Notes: generated from the sequence alone by a model not told the origin. 9,282 bases of DNA from RXOA01 sp964554715 (GCA_964554715.1 CAZKPU010000090.1:1-9282), one strand, 5' to 3'; shown: positions 1-6,461, counted from the first letter of the stretch. Made by a program: numbers and translations.

Positions 1-20
1 GGTGATGTTGCCATTAGGAC

Positions 21-32
21 GGCGAAATCGCC
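21..32. other. short inverted repeat downstream of the YhaM-like gene
   Basis: The bases GGCGAAATCGCC form a perfect 12-nt inverted repeat (4-bp GC stem, AAAT loop) lying 24 nt beyond the stop of the minus-strand nuclease gene. No T-run follows on the minus strand and only a weak TTGTT follows on the plus strand. It could be a weak terminator or chance. Nothing else is recognisable in bases 1-55. Confidence 0.2.
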
Positions 33-55
33 TTGTTCTGCCCGGCTGATTCGAT

Positions 56-1084
56 CTAGTCGTTGGGGATCTCGCCTTTGAAGATCGCACGGCCAAGCGG
101 ACGGTCCTGCCAATCCGTGAAGTCGCTCGTGTTGCCGTCAGTGGTGCGCTGGCTTTGAATCATGTTGAGCCGTGCCGACAGATTGTCGAAGTAGTACACG
201 GCCATCGCTTCAGCGGTTTTGGGGAGTTCGGCCGCCCCGAACTCCCGTTCGCCGTGATGAGAGACGATGATGTGCTCCAGCAGCCCACTGAGGCGTGAGT
301 CCGCCAATCCGATCTCCGCTGCGTACGCGCGGACCATGTCCCGCCCGATGAGGAGATGGCCGAACAGCTGACCGTCGAAGGTGAACTGGGGACTTGCCGG
401 ACGCGACATCTCGCGGATCTTCCCGATGTCGTGGAGAATCGCTCCTGCTGTGACCAACCCTCGATGCAGCAGGGGACAGGTCTTGGCGTATTCGGAGGCG
501 CCTCGCGCGACTTCGAGCGAATGCTCGAGAAGGCCGCCGATGTACGCGTGATGGAACGAAATGGCTGCGGGGAACCTACAGAACTCCTCTTTGTTTTCGT
601 CGAGAAGACCGACAACCAGGCGTGAGAGCGCTGCCGGTGCCACGTCAACAGCGAGGCGCCGAAGCTCTTCCCACATCTCCTCGATATCATGCTCCGTTGT
701 GGGCGTCAGAAGGGCGACGTCGAAGCCCCGGATCTTCCCTTGCTCGCTCTCATGAAGATCAACACGGCGGATCGAGGAGACGTTCACCTGCAATACACCA
801 CGGTAGCTCTCGGTTCGTCCCTCGACGAACACAAAGTCCCCGTGCTCGAAGTCGTTGCCGTAGCGAAGCGTAGCATCGGACCATGCGCGTGCTGGGATCG
901 TACCTGTGCGATCCGCAAGGATGATCTCCAAGTAGGGATCTCCGTTGCGGGTGACACGGTGAATCTTGCTTCTGACAAGGAAGCACTGCGACACAGCCTG
1001 CCCTTCGCGAAGCTCTTGGACCTGGACGTGTGTCAGTGCGTACGGAAGTTCATCGCGTAGCTGTTGGGAGAAACGATCGGACAC
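56..1084 (-). CDS. YhaM-like 3'-5' exoribonuclease (OB-fold plus HD domain)
   Basis: Probable metal-dependent 3'-5' exonuclease acting on RNA and possibly ssDNA in the cytoplasm. An N-terminal OB-fold (about residues 25-110, with YLEIILADRTGTIPARAW) resembles the nucleic-acid-binding domain of YhaM. A C-terminal HD phosphohydrolase domain (about 160-310) carries GLLEHS, then ILHDIGK (His218-Asp219, numbered from the GTG), GHLLIG (His243), SHHGE (His276-His277) and YYFDNL (Asp300). The length of 342 aa fits the family (B. subtilis YhaM is about 314). Start choice: an ATG lies six bases upstream at 1090, but the SD-like AAAGGGG abuts that ATG directly and sits about 5-6 nt before the GTG at 1084, so I prefer GTG. 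The thioesterase gene at 6905 has the same arrangement. A promoter lies at 1129-1156. The gene appears to be monocistronic within the window. The family is clear; the exact substrate is inferred. Confidence 0.88.
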   Translation of the reverse strand: MSDRFSQQLRDELPYALTHVQVQELREGQAVSQCFLVRSKIHRVTRNGDPYLEIILADRTGTIPARAWSDATLRYGNDFEHGDFVFVEGRTESYRGVLQVNVSSIRRVDLHESEQGKIRGFDVALLTPTTEHDIEEMWEELRRLAVDVAPAALSRLVVGLLDENKEEFCRFPAAISFHHAYIGGLLEHSLEVARGASEYAKTCPLLHRGLVTAGAILHDIGKIREMSRPASPQFTFDGQLFGHLLIGRDMVRAYAAEIGLADSRLSGLLEHIIVSHHGEREFGAAELPKTAEAMAVYYFDNLSARLNMIQSQRTTDGNTSDFTDWQDRPLGRAIFKGEIPND

Positions 1085-1128
1085 CAGCATCCCCTTTCTG
1101 TTTCGAATCCGAGCGAGGATCCATCTAG

Positions 1129-1156
1129 AGTGTAGGGAGGGAGGAGCTCATGTCAA
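1129..1156 (-). promoter_or_regulatory. sigma70-like promoter of the YhaM-like gene
   Basis: Read on the minus strand, a perfect -35 TTGACA (1151-1156) is followed by a 16-nt spacer and the -10 TACACT (1129-1134, 4 of 6 consensus). Transcription would start near 1122, giving a leader of about 38 nt that carries the AAAGGGG ribosome site. The spacer is very pyrimidine-rich on this strand. Confidence 0.6.
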
Positions 1157-1167
1157 CCGGTTGCTGC

Positions 1168-1197
1168 TTGGCAGCATGACAGAGCCTGCCGTAGGAT
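1168..1197 (+). promoter_or_regulatory. candidate promoter of the ferritin-like gene
   Basis: TTGGCA (1168-1173, 5 of 6 matches to the -35 consensus), an 18-nt spacer and TAGGAT (1192-1197, 4 of 6 to -10). The predicted start near 1204 would exclude the ATG at 1196 and fits translation from the ATG at 1223. Its -35 lies only 12 nt from the -35 of the divergent promoter, so the two could compete for polymerase or share a regulator. Confidence 0.4.
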
Positions 1198-1222
1198 GGA
1201 CGCGAAGGCGGTGAGATGTCCG

Positions 1223-1732
1223 ATGCATCGACAGCGGCTTACGGATGTTCTTCTTCAAGCGCTTGGCATCGAACGAGACGGATACCACTTCTATCGGCTT
1301 GCATCGGAGCGCAGCGAGGATCCGGGCGCGAGTGAAACGTTCGCAGGGCTGGCCGAGGACGAGCGGATCCACTTCGACACGTTGCAGCAGCAGTACCGCA
1401 ACGTGATCAAGGGTTCCCCGTGGCAATCGGAAATCCAGTGGATGCGCGAAGCAGGACAAGACGACAGCGCCCCTCCGTTCGGCACGCGATTTCACGATCG
1501 TCTTCAGAGGCAACATGTGTCGATGTCGGCGCTCTCGATCGGCATCCTGCTCGAGAAGAACTCGTACCTCTTCTACGAAGAGCAATCGAAGCAGCCGTTT
1601 CCGGAGGAAGTCCGGGCGCTGTTCGGGCGATTGGCCGAGTGGGAAAACCGTCACTATCAGGCGCTTCTTCGACAGGATGAAGCGCTCCGTGATGACTACT
1701 GGCAGGCCAACCGGTTCTCTCCGCTCGATTGA
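1223..1732 (+). CDS. ferritin-like diiron protein (rubrerythrin-type four-helix bundle, no rubredoxin domain)
   Basis: A 169-aa all-alpha protein with a complete set of ferritin-like diiron ligands in the expected spacing: Glu17 (helix A, GIERDGYHFY), Glu47-x-x-His50 (helix B, AEDERIH), Glu111 (helix C, LLEKNSYLFYEEQ) and Glu141-x-x-His144 (helix D, WENRHY). There is no C-terminal Cys4 rubredoxin module and the protein has no cysteine. It is therefore an erythrin/rubrerythrin-like protein whose likely role is peroxide reduction or oxygen/iron handling in the cytoplasm (family inference). Start choice: the frame is open from an ATG at 1196, but that codon overlaps the candidate -10 and has no SD. 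The ATG at 1223 follows GGCGGTGAG by about 8 nt and begins directly with the helix A region. Divergent to the nuclease gene and convergent with the beta-helix gene; no convincing terminator in the 58-nt gap after it. Confidence 0.82.
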   Translation: MHRQRLTDVLLQALGIERDGYHFYRLASERSEDPGASETFAGLAEDERIHFDTLQQQYRNVIKGSPWQSEIQWMREAGQDDSAPPFGTRFHDRLQRQHVSMSALSIGILLEKNSYLFYEEQSKQPFPEEVRALFGRLAEWENRHYQALLRQDEALRDDYWQANRFSPLD

Positions 1733-1790
1733 TGCGAACTCCGCCCTTGTTCCGTGAGCGGCAACGACGGCCCCGCGCCGGGACGAGAGG

Positions 1791-2588
1791 TCAGTCGGTG
1801 ACCCTCGGATCGGCCATCATCGGGCTGTCATCTTCGTTGTCTTGGACCTGGATCACATAAGGCGTGTCTCCCACTCCGTCCATGTCGATATCCAGCCCCG
1901 AGTAGGTGTCCCAGTAGTTCCCGACACCATCGCAACTCCACCGATTGGGAGTCGCAGCCTGCGCATGGTGGAGGTTCTCGAAGAAAGCGTTCCCGCTGAG
2001 GGTATTTCCCGACGATCCGAGATCGAGGAACACGGCTGTATGGTTGTCGTGGAAGCCGTTGGCGGTGACGGTGTTGTCGTGGCAGGCATCGAACCACAAC
2101 GCCGTCCGATTCTCGGTAAAGACGTTGTCGGCGATGTGGTTATCGTGGGAGAAATAAGCGTGAAGCGCATCGGTGTTGCTCTCGAACGTGCACTGCGAGA
2201 CGGAGTTCGTCGACCCGAAGTTGATGACGATTCCCGACCAGTTTGCGACCAAACGGCAGTCGATGACGGCGCCGTTCTCGGTGTAGCTCAAATAGATCCC
2301 CGCCTTGGCGGCCCCGCTGATCTCGATGTCGCGGATCTCGAAGTAGCTCGACGTTCTCTCGACTCGAATGCCGTAATCGCACGGTCCGGCATCGATTTTC
2401 AGCCCCGAAATGATGAACGGATCGCTCGGTGTTCCGCTTCCTCCGACAACACCGTTCTCTGCGGTGAACTCGTGGTCTCCGTTAATCCAGATGGGCGCCC
2501 GAACATCGGGATCACATTCGGATGCGAAGACACCGACAGAACTGACCAGCAGAAAGACCAGGCAACACATTGTGACGACGTTTCGCAT
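1791..2588 (-). CDS. secreted right-handed beta-helix protein, NosD-like
   Basis: 265 aa. The N-terminus is a classic Sec signal peptide: a short charged start, a hydrophobic core (about residues 8-20) and a probable signal peptidase I site VFA|SE after residue 22. The body (about 75-210) is made of PbH1-type parallel beta-helix turns rich in Asn, with repeated GI.L, N..V..C.F..N and HDN.V..N.F..N patterns. It ends in GNYWDTYSG followed by DIDMDGVGDTPYVI, the signature seen at the end of NosD-type repeat domains; the DxDxDGxGD stretch resembles a calcium-binding loop. Expected location is periplasm or cell surface. No nosF/Y/Z genes are adjacent, so a role in nitrous oxide reductase maturation is not supported; carbohydrate or surface binding is possible. 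SD GGGAGG lies about 9 nt before the ATG. It has its own promoter at 2629-2657. The antisense frame (254 aa) is a shadow. Confidence 0.82.
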   Translation of the reverse strand: MRNVVTMCCLVFLLVSSVGVFASECDPDVRAPIWINGDHEFTAENGVVGGSGTPSDPFIISGLKIDAGPCDYGIRVERTSSYFEIRDIEISGAAKAGIYLSYTENGAVIDCRLVANWSGIVINFGSTNSVSQCTFESNTDALHAYFSHDNHIADNVFTENRTALWFDACHDNTVTANGFHDNHTAVFLDLGSSGNTLSGNAFFENLHHAQAATPNRWSCDGVGNYWDTYSGLDIDMDGVGDTPYVIQVQDNEDDSPMMADPRVTD

Positions 2589-2628
2589 GACGAATCCTCC
2601 CTCTAGGACTGCAAACAGAGTTCACTCC

Positions 2629-2657
2629 ATGATACCAGCAACCCAAACAGCTGTGAA
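2629..2657 (-). promoter_or_regulatory. strong sigma70-like promoter of the beta-helix gene
   Basis: On the minus strand: TTCACA (2652-2657, 5 of 6 to -35), a 17-nt spacer, and TATCAT (2629-2634, 5 of 6 to -10) preceded by TGG, an extended -10 (TGn). The start should lie near 2622, giving a leader of about 34 nt. This implies transcription independent of the rhomboid gene upstream. Confidence 0.6.
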
Positions 2658-2690
2658 GACGGTTGTCCTTTCGGCTTCAGCGAAATTCCC

Positions 2691-3527
2691 TCAGATGCGG
2701 CGGCGACTTGTCACCATCTGCCAGAGGACAACCGGAACGCCTCGCTTCTTGAACACGAACACGAGGAGGAGTCCGGCTACGAACCCCCCGATGTGCGCGA
2801 ACCAGGCGGTTCCGCCGACGGAGGCTCCGAGCGATCCGGCGCCGCTCAAGACCTGGTACAGGAACCAAACGCCGAGAAGGACAACGGCGGGGATATTCAT
2901 GAGGCGGATGAAGAAGAAAATCGGGACCAAGGTCAGAACGCGTGACCTTGGGAACAACATGAAATAGGCGGCAAGAACCGCGGCGATCGCTCCCGAGGCT
3001 CCGATCATCGGAACGGCACTGGAAACCCCGGTGGCGATCTGGGCGAAGGCGGCGATGAGCCCGCACAGGATGTAGAACAGCAAGAAACGTCCGTGTCCCA
3101 TTGCATCTTCAACGTTGTCGCCGAAGATCCACAAGTACAGCATATTGCCGACAAGATGCCACAGGCTGCCGTGCATGAACATTGACGTGAGGAGTGTCAG
3201 CCACAACGGGATCCCCACAGTGGGTGGCAAATCCTGTCCGCCGATCAATTCGGCCGGAATCAGTGCGTACTGAAGCAAGAAGTAGTCATCGGCCGAGATC
3301 GGATAGAGTGCAGGATCGCCGCCGTTGCGGACGTGTGTTACGTAGCTGTCCGGATCGAATGCGGGAGGGGTGAAACCGGAGTCCTGCCACGCGATTCCGT
3401 CGTTCAATTCCGTCGGTCGTGTTGCCAGGTATCCCTGATAGAGGAACACGACAAGATTGATGGCGATCAGGATCACGGTTATCGTTGGAAAGGATCTGCT
3501 CGTGCGGTAGTCGCGCAGCGGAATCAT
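2691..3527 (-). CDS. rhomboid family intramembrane serine protease
   Basis: 278-aa polytopic membrane protein that should cleave transmembrane substrates inside the cytoplasmic membrane. The catalytic dyad is visible: Ser178 in GASG (174-179, MIGASG) and His245 in FAHIGG. The conserved HGSLWHLVGNMLYLWIFG (His119, His124, Asn128) and GDNVED follow the rhomboid pattern. TM1 is about residues 15-31, then an extended extracytoplasmic segment of roughly 75 residues, then the six-helix core. The C-terminus is short and basic. Start choice: the frame is open to 3605, but MIPLRDYRTSRSFP is the usual N-terminus of bacterial members, so I use the ATG at 3527. SD is weak (AGGT one base before ATG) and a -10-like TATCAT is placed so that the mRNA could begin at the start codon. 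Divergent from the M42 operon. Confidence 0.93.
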   Translation of the reverse strand: MIPLRDYRTSRSFPTITVILIAINLVVFLYQGYLATRPTELNDGIAWQDSGFTPPAFDPDSYVTHVRNGGDPALYPISADDYFLLQYALIPAELIGGQDLPPTVGIPLWLTLLTSMFMHGSLWHLVGNMLYLWIFGDNVEDAMGHGRFLLFYILCGLIAAFAQIATGVSSAVPMIGASGAIAAVLAAYFMLFPRSRVLTLVPIFFFIRLMNIPAVVLLGVWFLYQVLSGAGSLGASVGGTAWFAHIGGFVAGLLLVFVFKKRGVPVVLWQMVTSRRRI

Positions 3528-3532
3528 ACCTG

Positions 3533-3562
3533 ATGATAGCCAAGCGGCACGAGCCGGAGCAA
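3533..3562 (-). promoter_or_regulatory. candidate promoter of the rhomboid gene, possibly leaderless
   Basis: Minus strand TATCAT (3533-3538, 5 of 6 to -10) ends five bases before the ATG; an 18-nt spacer separates it from a weak -35 TTGCTC (3557-3562, 3 of 6). A start 7 nt below the -10 would fall on the initiation codon itself, so the transcript may have no leader. This rests on position only. Confidence 0.3.
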
Positions 3563-3622
3563 GGTGGTTCTGTGCGACCTTTCGTGTAGGATGATGTAAC
3601 CGCACAAAACAGGGGAGGCTAG

Positions 3623-4654
3623 ATGGATCTTCTCAAACGGTTGAGCGAGGCGTGTGGTGTTCCGGGCTATGAACGGCCGGCGCGGGCAGTGGTCGTGGAG
3701 GCACTCAGCGGGCTTGTCGACGAGATTCGCGTGGATGTCCTCGGGAATGTCATCGCGCATAAGGCGGGCCGCGGTCCTTCGGTGCTTGTTGCTGCGCACG
3801 TGGACGAGATCGGGTTCATGGTGTCGCACATCGAGGAGAAGACAGGATTCCTCCGGTTGCAGCCGCTTGGCGGCTTCGATCCGTGCACGATCGTGGCCCA
3901 GCGGGTCATGGTTCACACCGATTCCGGCGACCTTCCCGGTTGCATCGGAGCCAAGCCGGCCCACATCCTGACCGAAGAAGACATGAAGAAGCGGCCCAAG
4001 ATCAAGGACATGTTTGTGGATGTGGGGCTTCCGGCACCGAAGGTTCATGAGCAGGTCCGAATCGGTGATACGGTGACGCTTGTACAGACGTTCGCTCGCT
4101 ATGGAGATGTGGTTTCGGGTAAGGCATTGGATGACCGGGCCGGTGTCTACATCGCGATCGAGGCGCTTCGGCGCGTGAAGCAGCCGGCATGCGATCTGAC
4201 CATCGTCGGAACCACGCAAGAAGAGGTCGGCCTGCGCGGAGCGCGGGCAGCGGGGTTCGCCGTGAACCCTCAGATCGGGGTGGCATTGGACGGGACGTTG
4301 GCGGTCGATGTACCAGGGGTTGCCGAGCACGAGAGGATTACCAGGCTTGGCGGCGGGGTCGCGATCAAGCTGCGTGACTCGGCATCCATCTCTCATCCGG
4401 CGCTTGTTCGAGCGATGCGAGGGCTTGCCGAAGCGCGCGGGATCGAACATCAAATGGAGATCTTGCCCCGGGGCGGAACGGATGCGGGTGCGATTCAGGC
4501 GGCGCAGGCGGGGGCCGCGGTCATCACCTTGTCGCTTCCGCTTCGATACGTCCACTCGGTCGTTGAAACGGCTCATGTGAATGACATTGAGTCATCGATC
4601 GCGTTGTTGGCAGCGTTCCTGGAGACGGCCGATCAAGTGAAGCTTGCGGAGTGA
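3623..4654 (+). CDS. M42 family metallo-aminopeptidase (CelM/FrvX/TET-like)
   Basis: 343 aa, the usual length of the M42 family of cytoplasmic, dizinc or dicobalt aminopeptidases that form dodecameric tetrahedral particles and trim short peptides. The metal and catalytic residues are all present: His59 and Asp61 in AAHVDEIGF, Asp170/171 in KALDDRAG, catalytic Glu200 and metal-binding Glu201 in TTQEEVGLRGA, Asp223 in ALDGT, and His311 in RYVHS. The segment about 70-160 corresponds to the inserted dimerisation domain. SD GGGGAGG lies 4 nt before the ATG. First gene of a three-gene operon; the next ATG is 4 nt after its stop. Upstream there is a possible -10 (TAGGAT, 3588-3593) without a good -35. 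Substrate preference (acidic, hydrophobic or basic N-terminus) cannot be told by eye. Confidence 0.93.
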   Translation: MDLLKRLSEACGVPGYERPARAVVVEALSGLVDEIRVDVLGNVIAHKAGRGPSVLVAAHVDEIGFMVSHIEEKTGFLRLQPLGGFDPCTIVAQRVMVHTDSGDLPGCIGAKPAHILTEEDMKKRPKIKDMFVDVGLPAPKVHEQVRIGDTVTLVQTFARYGDVVSGKALDDRAGVYIAIEALRRVKQPACDLTIVGTTQEEVGLRGARAAGFAVNPQIGVALDGTLAVDVPGVAEHERITRLGGGVAIKLRDSASISHPALVRAMRGLAEARGIEHQMEILPRGGTDAGAIQAAQAGAAVITLSLPLRYVHSVVETAHVNDIESSIALLAAFLETADQVKLAE

Positions 4655-4658
4655 AGCC

Positions 4659-6017
4659 ATGCGTACGCTGTTGAAGGGGTTTGACGCTGTAGCGACCATG
4701 GACGAGGAGCGTCGGGAGATCCTTGGCGGAAGCGTACTTGTCGAGGATCACCGCATTGCGGCGGTCGGGAAGAACATCGATACGTCTGGCGTGGATCGGG
4801 AGATCGACGGCAGAGGCATGGTCCTGCTGCCGGGCATGGTGAACACCCACCACCACTTCTATCAAACGCTGTTTCGCAACGTTCCCGGTGCAGCGAACAT
4901 GGAGCTGTTCGATTGGCTGGTTTTCCTCTACGAGCGATGGAAGCTCATCGACGAAGACGCGGTTCGCACCAGCGCATCGATCGCCTGCTCCGAGCTCCTT
5001 CTCTCCGGTGCAACGACAACAACGGATCACCTGTATCTTTTTCCCAAGGGACATGGCGGGATCATGGATGCGGAGATCGACGGTGCCGTGCGCACGGGAA
5101 TCCGGTTCCAACCGTGCCGCGGATCGATGTCGCTTTCACAGAAGCAGGGCGGGCTTCCTCCGGATTCCGTGGTGCAGACCGAAGAGGAAATCCTCGCTGA
5201 CTGCGTTCGCGTGATCGAGCGGTATCACAATCCGGCTCCGTTTGCGATGCTGAGGATCGCTCTTGCGCCGTGTTCCCCGTTCTCCGTGACGCTGGATCTG
5301 ATGCGAGAATCGGTGAAGCTGGCCGATGAGTACGGCGTCTTTCTCCACACCCACCTTGCCGAGACTCGTGACGAAGAAGCGGACTGCCTAACTCGACTCG
5401 GCGCTCGCCCGGTGGACCTGATGGAGGAACTTGGGTGGCTTCGTGAAGACGCGTGGTTTGCCCACATGGTTCACCTGAGTGAGGGCGACATGGCGAAACT
5501 CTCTGCGGCGAAGGTCGGCATGGCCCATTGCCCCAGTTCGAACATGACGCTCGGTTCCGGAATCGCGCCGGTTGTGCCGCTGATGGATACCGGGGTGAAG
5601 ATTGGGATCGCTGTGGATGGATCGGCAAGCAACGACACGTCGAACATGGTGCGGGAAGTGCGTCAAGCGATGCTCTTGCAGCGGGTTCGCTATGGAGCCT
5701 CATCTCTCTCCGCACGCGACGCTCTGTATGCGGCAACGATGGGTGGTGCCCGCGTGCTGGGACGGGATGCCGAGATCGGCTCGATCGAGCCGGGAAAGGC
5801 GGCCGATCTCATTGCATTCGACATGAGGGCGCTTCCGTTTGCCGGCGGCCGCGTCGATCCGGTTGCCGCCGTGGTTCATTGCGCCGCCGATCGGGTGAGT
5901 CTTTCCATGATCGACGGCGAAGTTCGTGTTCGGGAAGGGCGGTTGACCGACGAGTCGTTGTACGATGAAATCGATCGGCACAACCGTATCTCCGCCCGAC
6001 TCATCGGAATGGGATAG
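4659..6017 (+). CDS. amidohydrolase, 8-oxoguanine deaminase / AtzB-like (COG0402)
   Basis: 452-aa metal-dependent hydrolase of the amidohydrolase superfamily, cytosolic, expected to deaminate an aminated purine- or triazine-like ring. Visible ligands are His64 and His66 (NTHHHFYQTL), His232 and Glu235 (HTHLAET), His269 (WFAHMVHLS) and Asp320 (VDGSASNDTSNM). The blocks HCPSSNM, GSGIAPV, VDGSASND and REVRQAMLLQRVRYG closely match what I know of the 8-oxoguanine deaminase group, which also contains hydroxydechloroatrazine ethylaminohydrolase; isoxanthopterin deaminase is another relative. The C-terminal EPGKAADLIAFD beta-sandwich strand is typical. Start choice: an in-frame TTG at 4644 overlaps the M42 gene, while the ATG at 4659 follows GGAG by 7 nt. 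Operon gaps are 4 nt before and 3 nt after. Superfamily certain; substrate probable rather than proven. Confidence 0.85.
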   Translation: MRTLLKGFDAVATMDEERREILGGSVLVEDHRIAAVGKNIDTSGVDREIDGRGMVLLPGMVNTHHHFYQTLFRNVPGAANMELFDWLVFLYERWKLIDEDAVRTSASIACSELLLSGATTTTDHLYLFPKGHGGIMDAEIDGAVRTGIRFQPCRGSMSLSQKQGGLPPDSVVQTEEEILADCVRVIERYHNPAPFAMLRIALAPCSPFSVTLDLMRESVKLADEYGVFLHTHLAETRDEEADCLTRLGARPVDLMEELGWLREDAWFAHMVHLSEGDMAKLSAAKVGMAHCPSSNMTLGSGIAPVVPLMDTGVKIGIAVDGSASNDTSNMVREVRQAMLLQRVRYGASSLSARDALYAATMGGARVLGRDAEIGSIEPGKAADLIAFDMRALPFAGGRVDPVAAVVHCAADRVSLSMIDGEVRVREGRLTDESLYDEIDRHNRISARLIGMG

Positions 6018-6020
6018 ACC

Positions 6021-6308
6021 GTGAGCATCCGGGTCGATGTCGAGATCGGTTTCTCGTTCAAGCGAGACCTGCCCGAGAACTTGAATCCGCTGGTCGTCGA
6101 GAAGGACGCCACGGTACGACAGGCCCTTCAGACCCTGGCGGATGCTGTACCTGCGATTGCTGCGCGGCTGTTCAACGAACAGGGAGATGTGCGGCGCCAC
6201 ATCCATGTGCTGGTGAACGGAGGCAACGTCATCTTGCGGCAGGGGTTCGACACGCCGCTCAGGGAAGGTGACCGTCTGACCATTCTTCCCCCCGTTGGAG
6301 GGGGATGA
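6021..6308 (+). CDS. MoaD/ThiS-like ubiquitin-fold protein (SAMP-type small modifier)
   Basis: 95-aa beta-grasp protein beginning with GTG at 6021, 3 nt after the deaminase stop; a weak GGGA lies about 7 nt upstream. The second half (HIHVLVNGGNVI, DTPLREGD, LTILPPVGGG) has the classic MoaD/SAMP ending, with a free C-terminal Gly93-Gly94-Gly95 that an E1-like enzyme (MoeB/ThiF/UbaA) would adenylate for thiocarboxylate formation or conjugation. No E1, MoaE, ThiG or JAMM protease gene is in the window, so I cannot tell whether it serves molybdenum/tungsten cofactor, another sulfur transfer or protein modification. Last gene of the M42-deaminase operon. Confidence 0.85.
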   Translation: MSIRVDVEIGFSFKRDLPENLNPLVVEKDATVRQALQTLADAVPAIAARLFNEQGDVRRHIHVLVNGGNVILRQGFDTPLREGDRLTILPPVGGG

Positions 6309-6334
6309 GAGATCGATCCGGAAAACGGGAAAAA

Positions 6335-6362
6335 GGAGAAGCTCCCTTGCGGGAGCCCCTCC
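6335..6362 (-). terminator. hairpin terminator at the convergent junction
   Basis: Symmetric hairpin: outer stem GGAG/CTCC (6335-6338 with 6359-6362), a 2x2 internal loop, then inner stem GCTCCC/GGGAGC (6341-6346 with 6351-6356) around a TTGC loop. On the minus strand it is followed by TT, CTCC and a T5 run, so it best fits rho-independent termination of the thioesterase operon. On the plus strand no T-run follows, though the structure may still protect or end the M42 operon transcript. Confidence 0.6.
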
Positions 6363-6385
6363 CTGCTGGTGTGGTGGGCTTACTG

Positions 6386-6428
6386 TAAGGAGGTCCAGCC
6401 GCCAGCCTCGCGGCTGCACACTGCTACC
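6386..6428 (-). other. 16S rRNA 3'-end-like segment with anti-SD sequence
   Basis: Minus-strand reading gives GCGGCTGGACCTCCTTA (6386-6402), which equals the end of bacterial 16S rRNA, GCGGCTGGATCACCTCCTTA, with three bases missing. It is preceded by a hairpin, CAGCCGC/GCGGCTG (6396-6402 pairing 6410-6416, 7-nt loop), in the place of 16S helix 45, and by GGTAGC at 6423-6428, as in 16S. It lies in the 3' untranslated part of the thioesterase operon, upstream of the terminator. No other rRNA sequence is present. It may be chance, a fragment or a small-RNA module. On the plus strand the same bases read as an ideal SD with no start codon after it. Confidence 0.3.
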
Positions 6429-6461
6429 ATACGCCTGATTTGTGGACGAAGTGTGAAGAGA

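Noticed and set aside
1733..1790. Possible terminator between the convergent ferritin-like and beta-helix genes
   Set aside because: The only inverted repeat is a 4-bp GC stem (CCCG/CGGG) with no T-run on either strand.
1842..2606. A 254-codon plus-strand frame opposite the beta-helix gene
   Set aside because: The minus strand has a signal peptide, beta-helix repeats, SD and promoter; the plus frame has none and shows no family pattern.
3524..4576. A 350-codon open frame on the minus strand opposite the M42 gene
   Set aside because: It is rich in Arg, His and Asp with no domain pattern, and it lies exactly antisense to a complete M42 enzyme with all metal ligands; it is a G+C-driven shadow.
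6379..6389. Short palindrome CTTACTGTAAG
   Set aside because: Five-base arms with a one-base centre are too short to call an operator; it adjoins the 16S-like segment and may be chance.
5700..6419. A 239-codon minus-strand frame over the deaminase end and the MoaD-like gene
   Set aside because: It is antisense to two well-supported genes and shows no recognisable domain; it also runs through the terminator hairpin.
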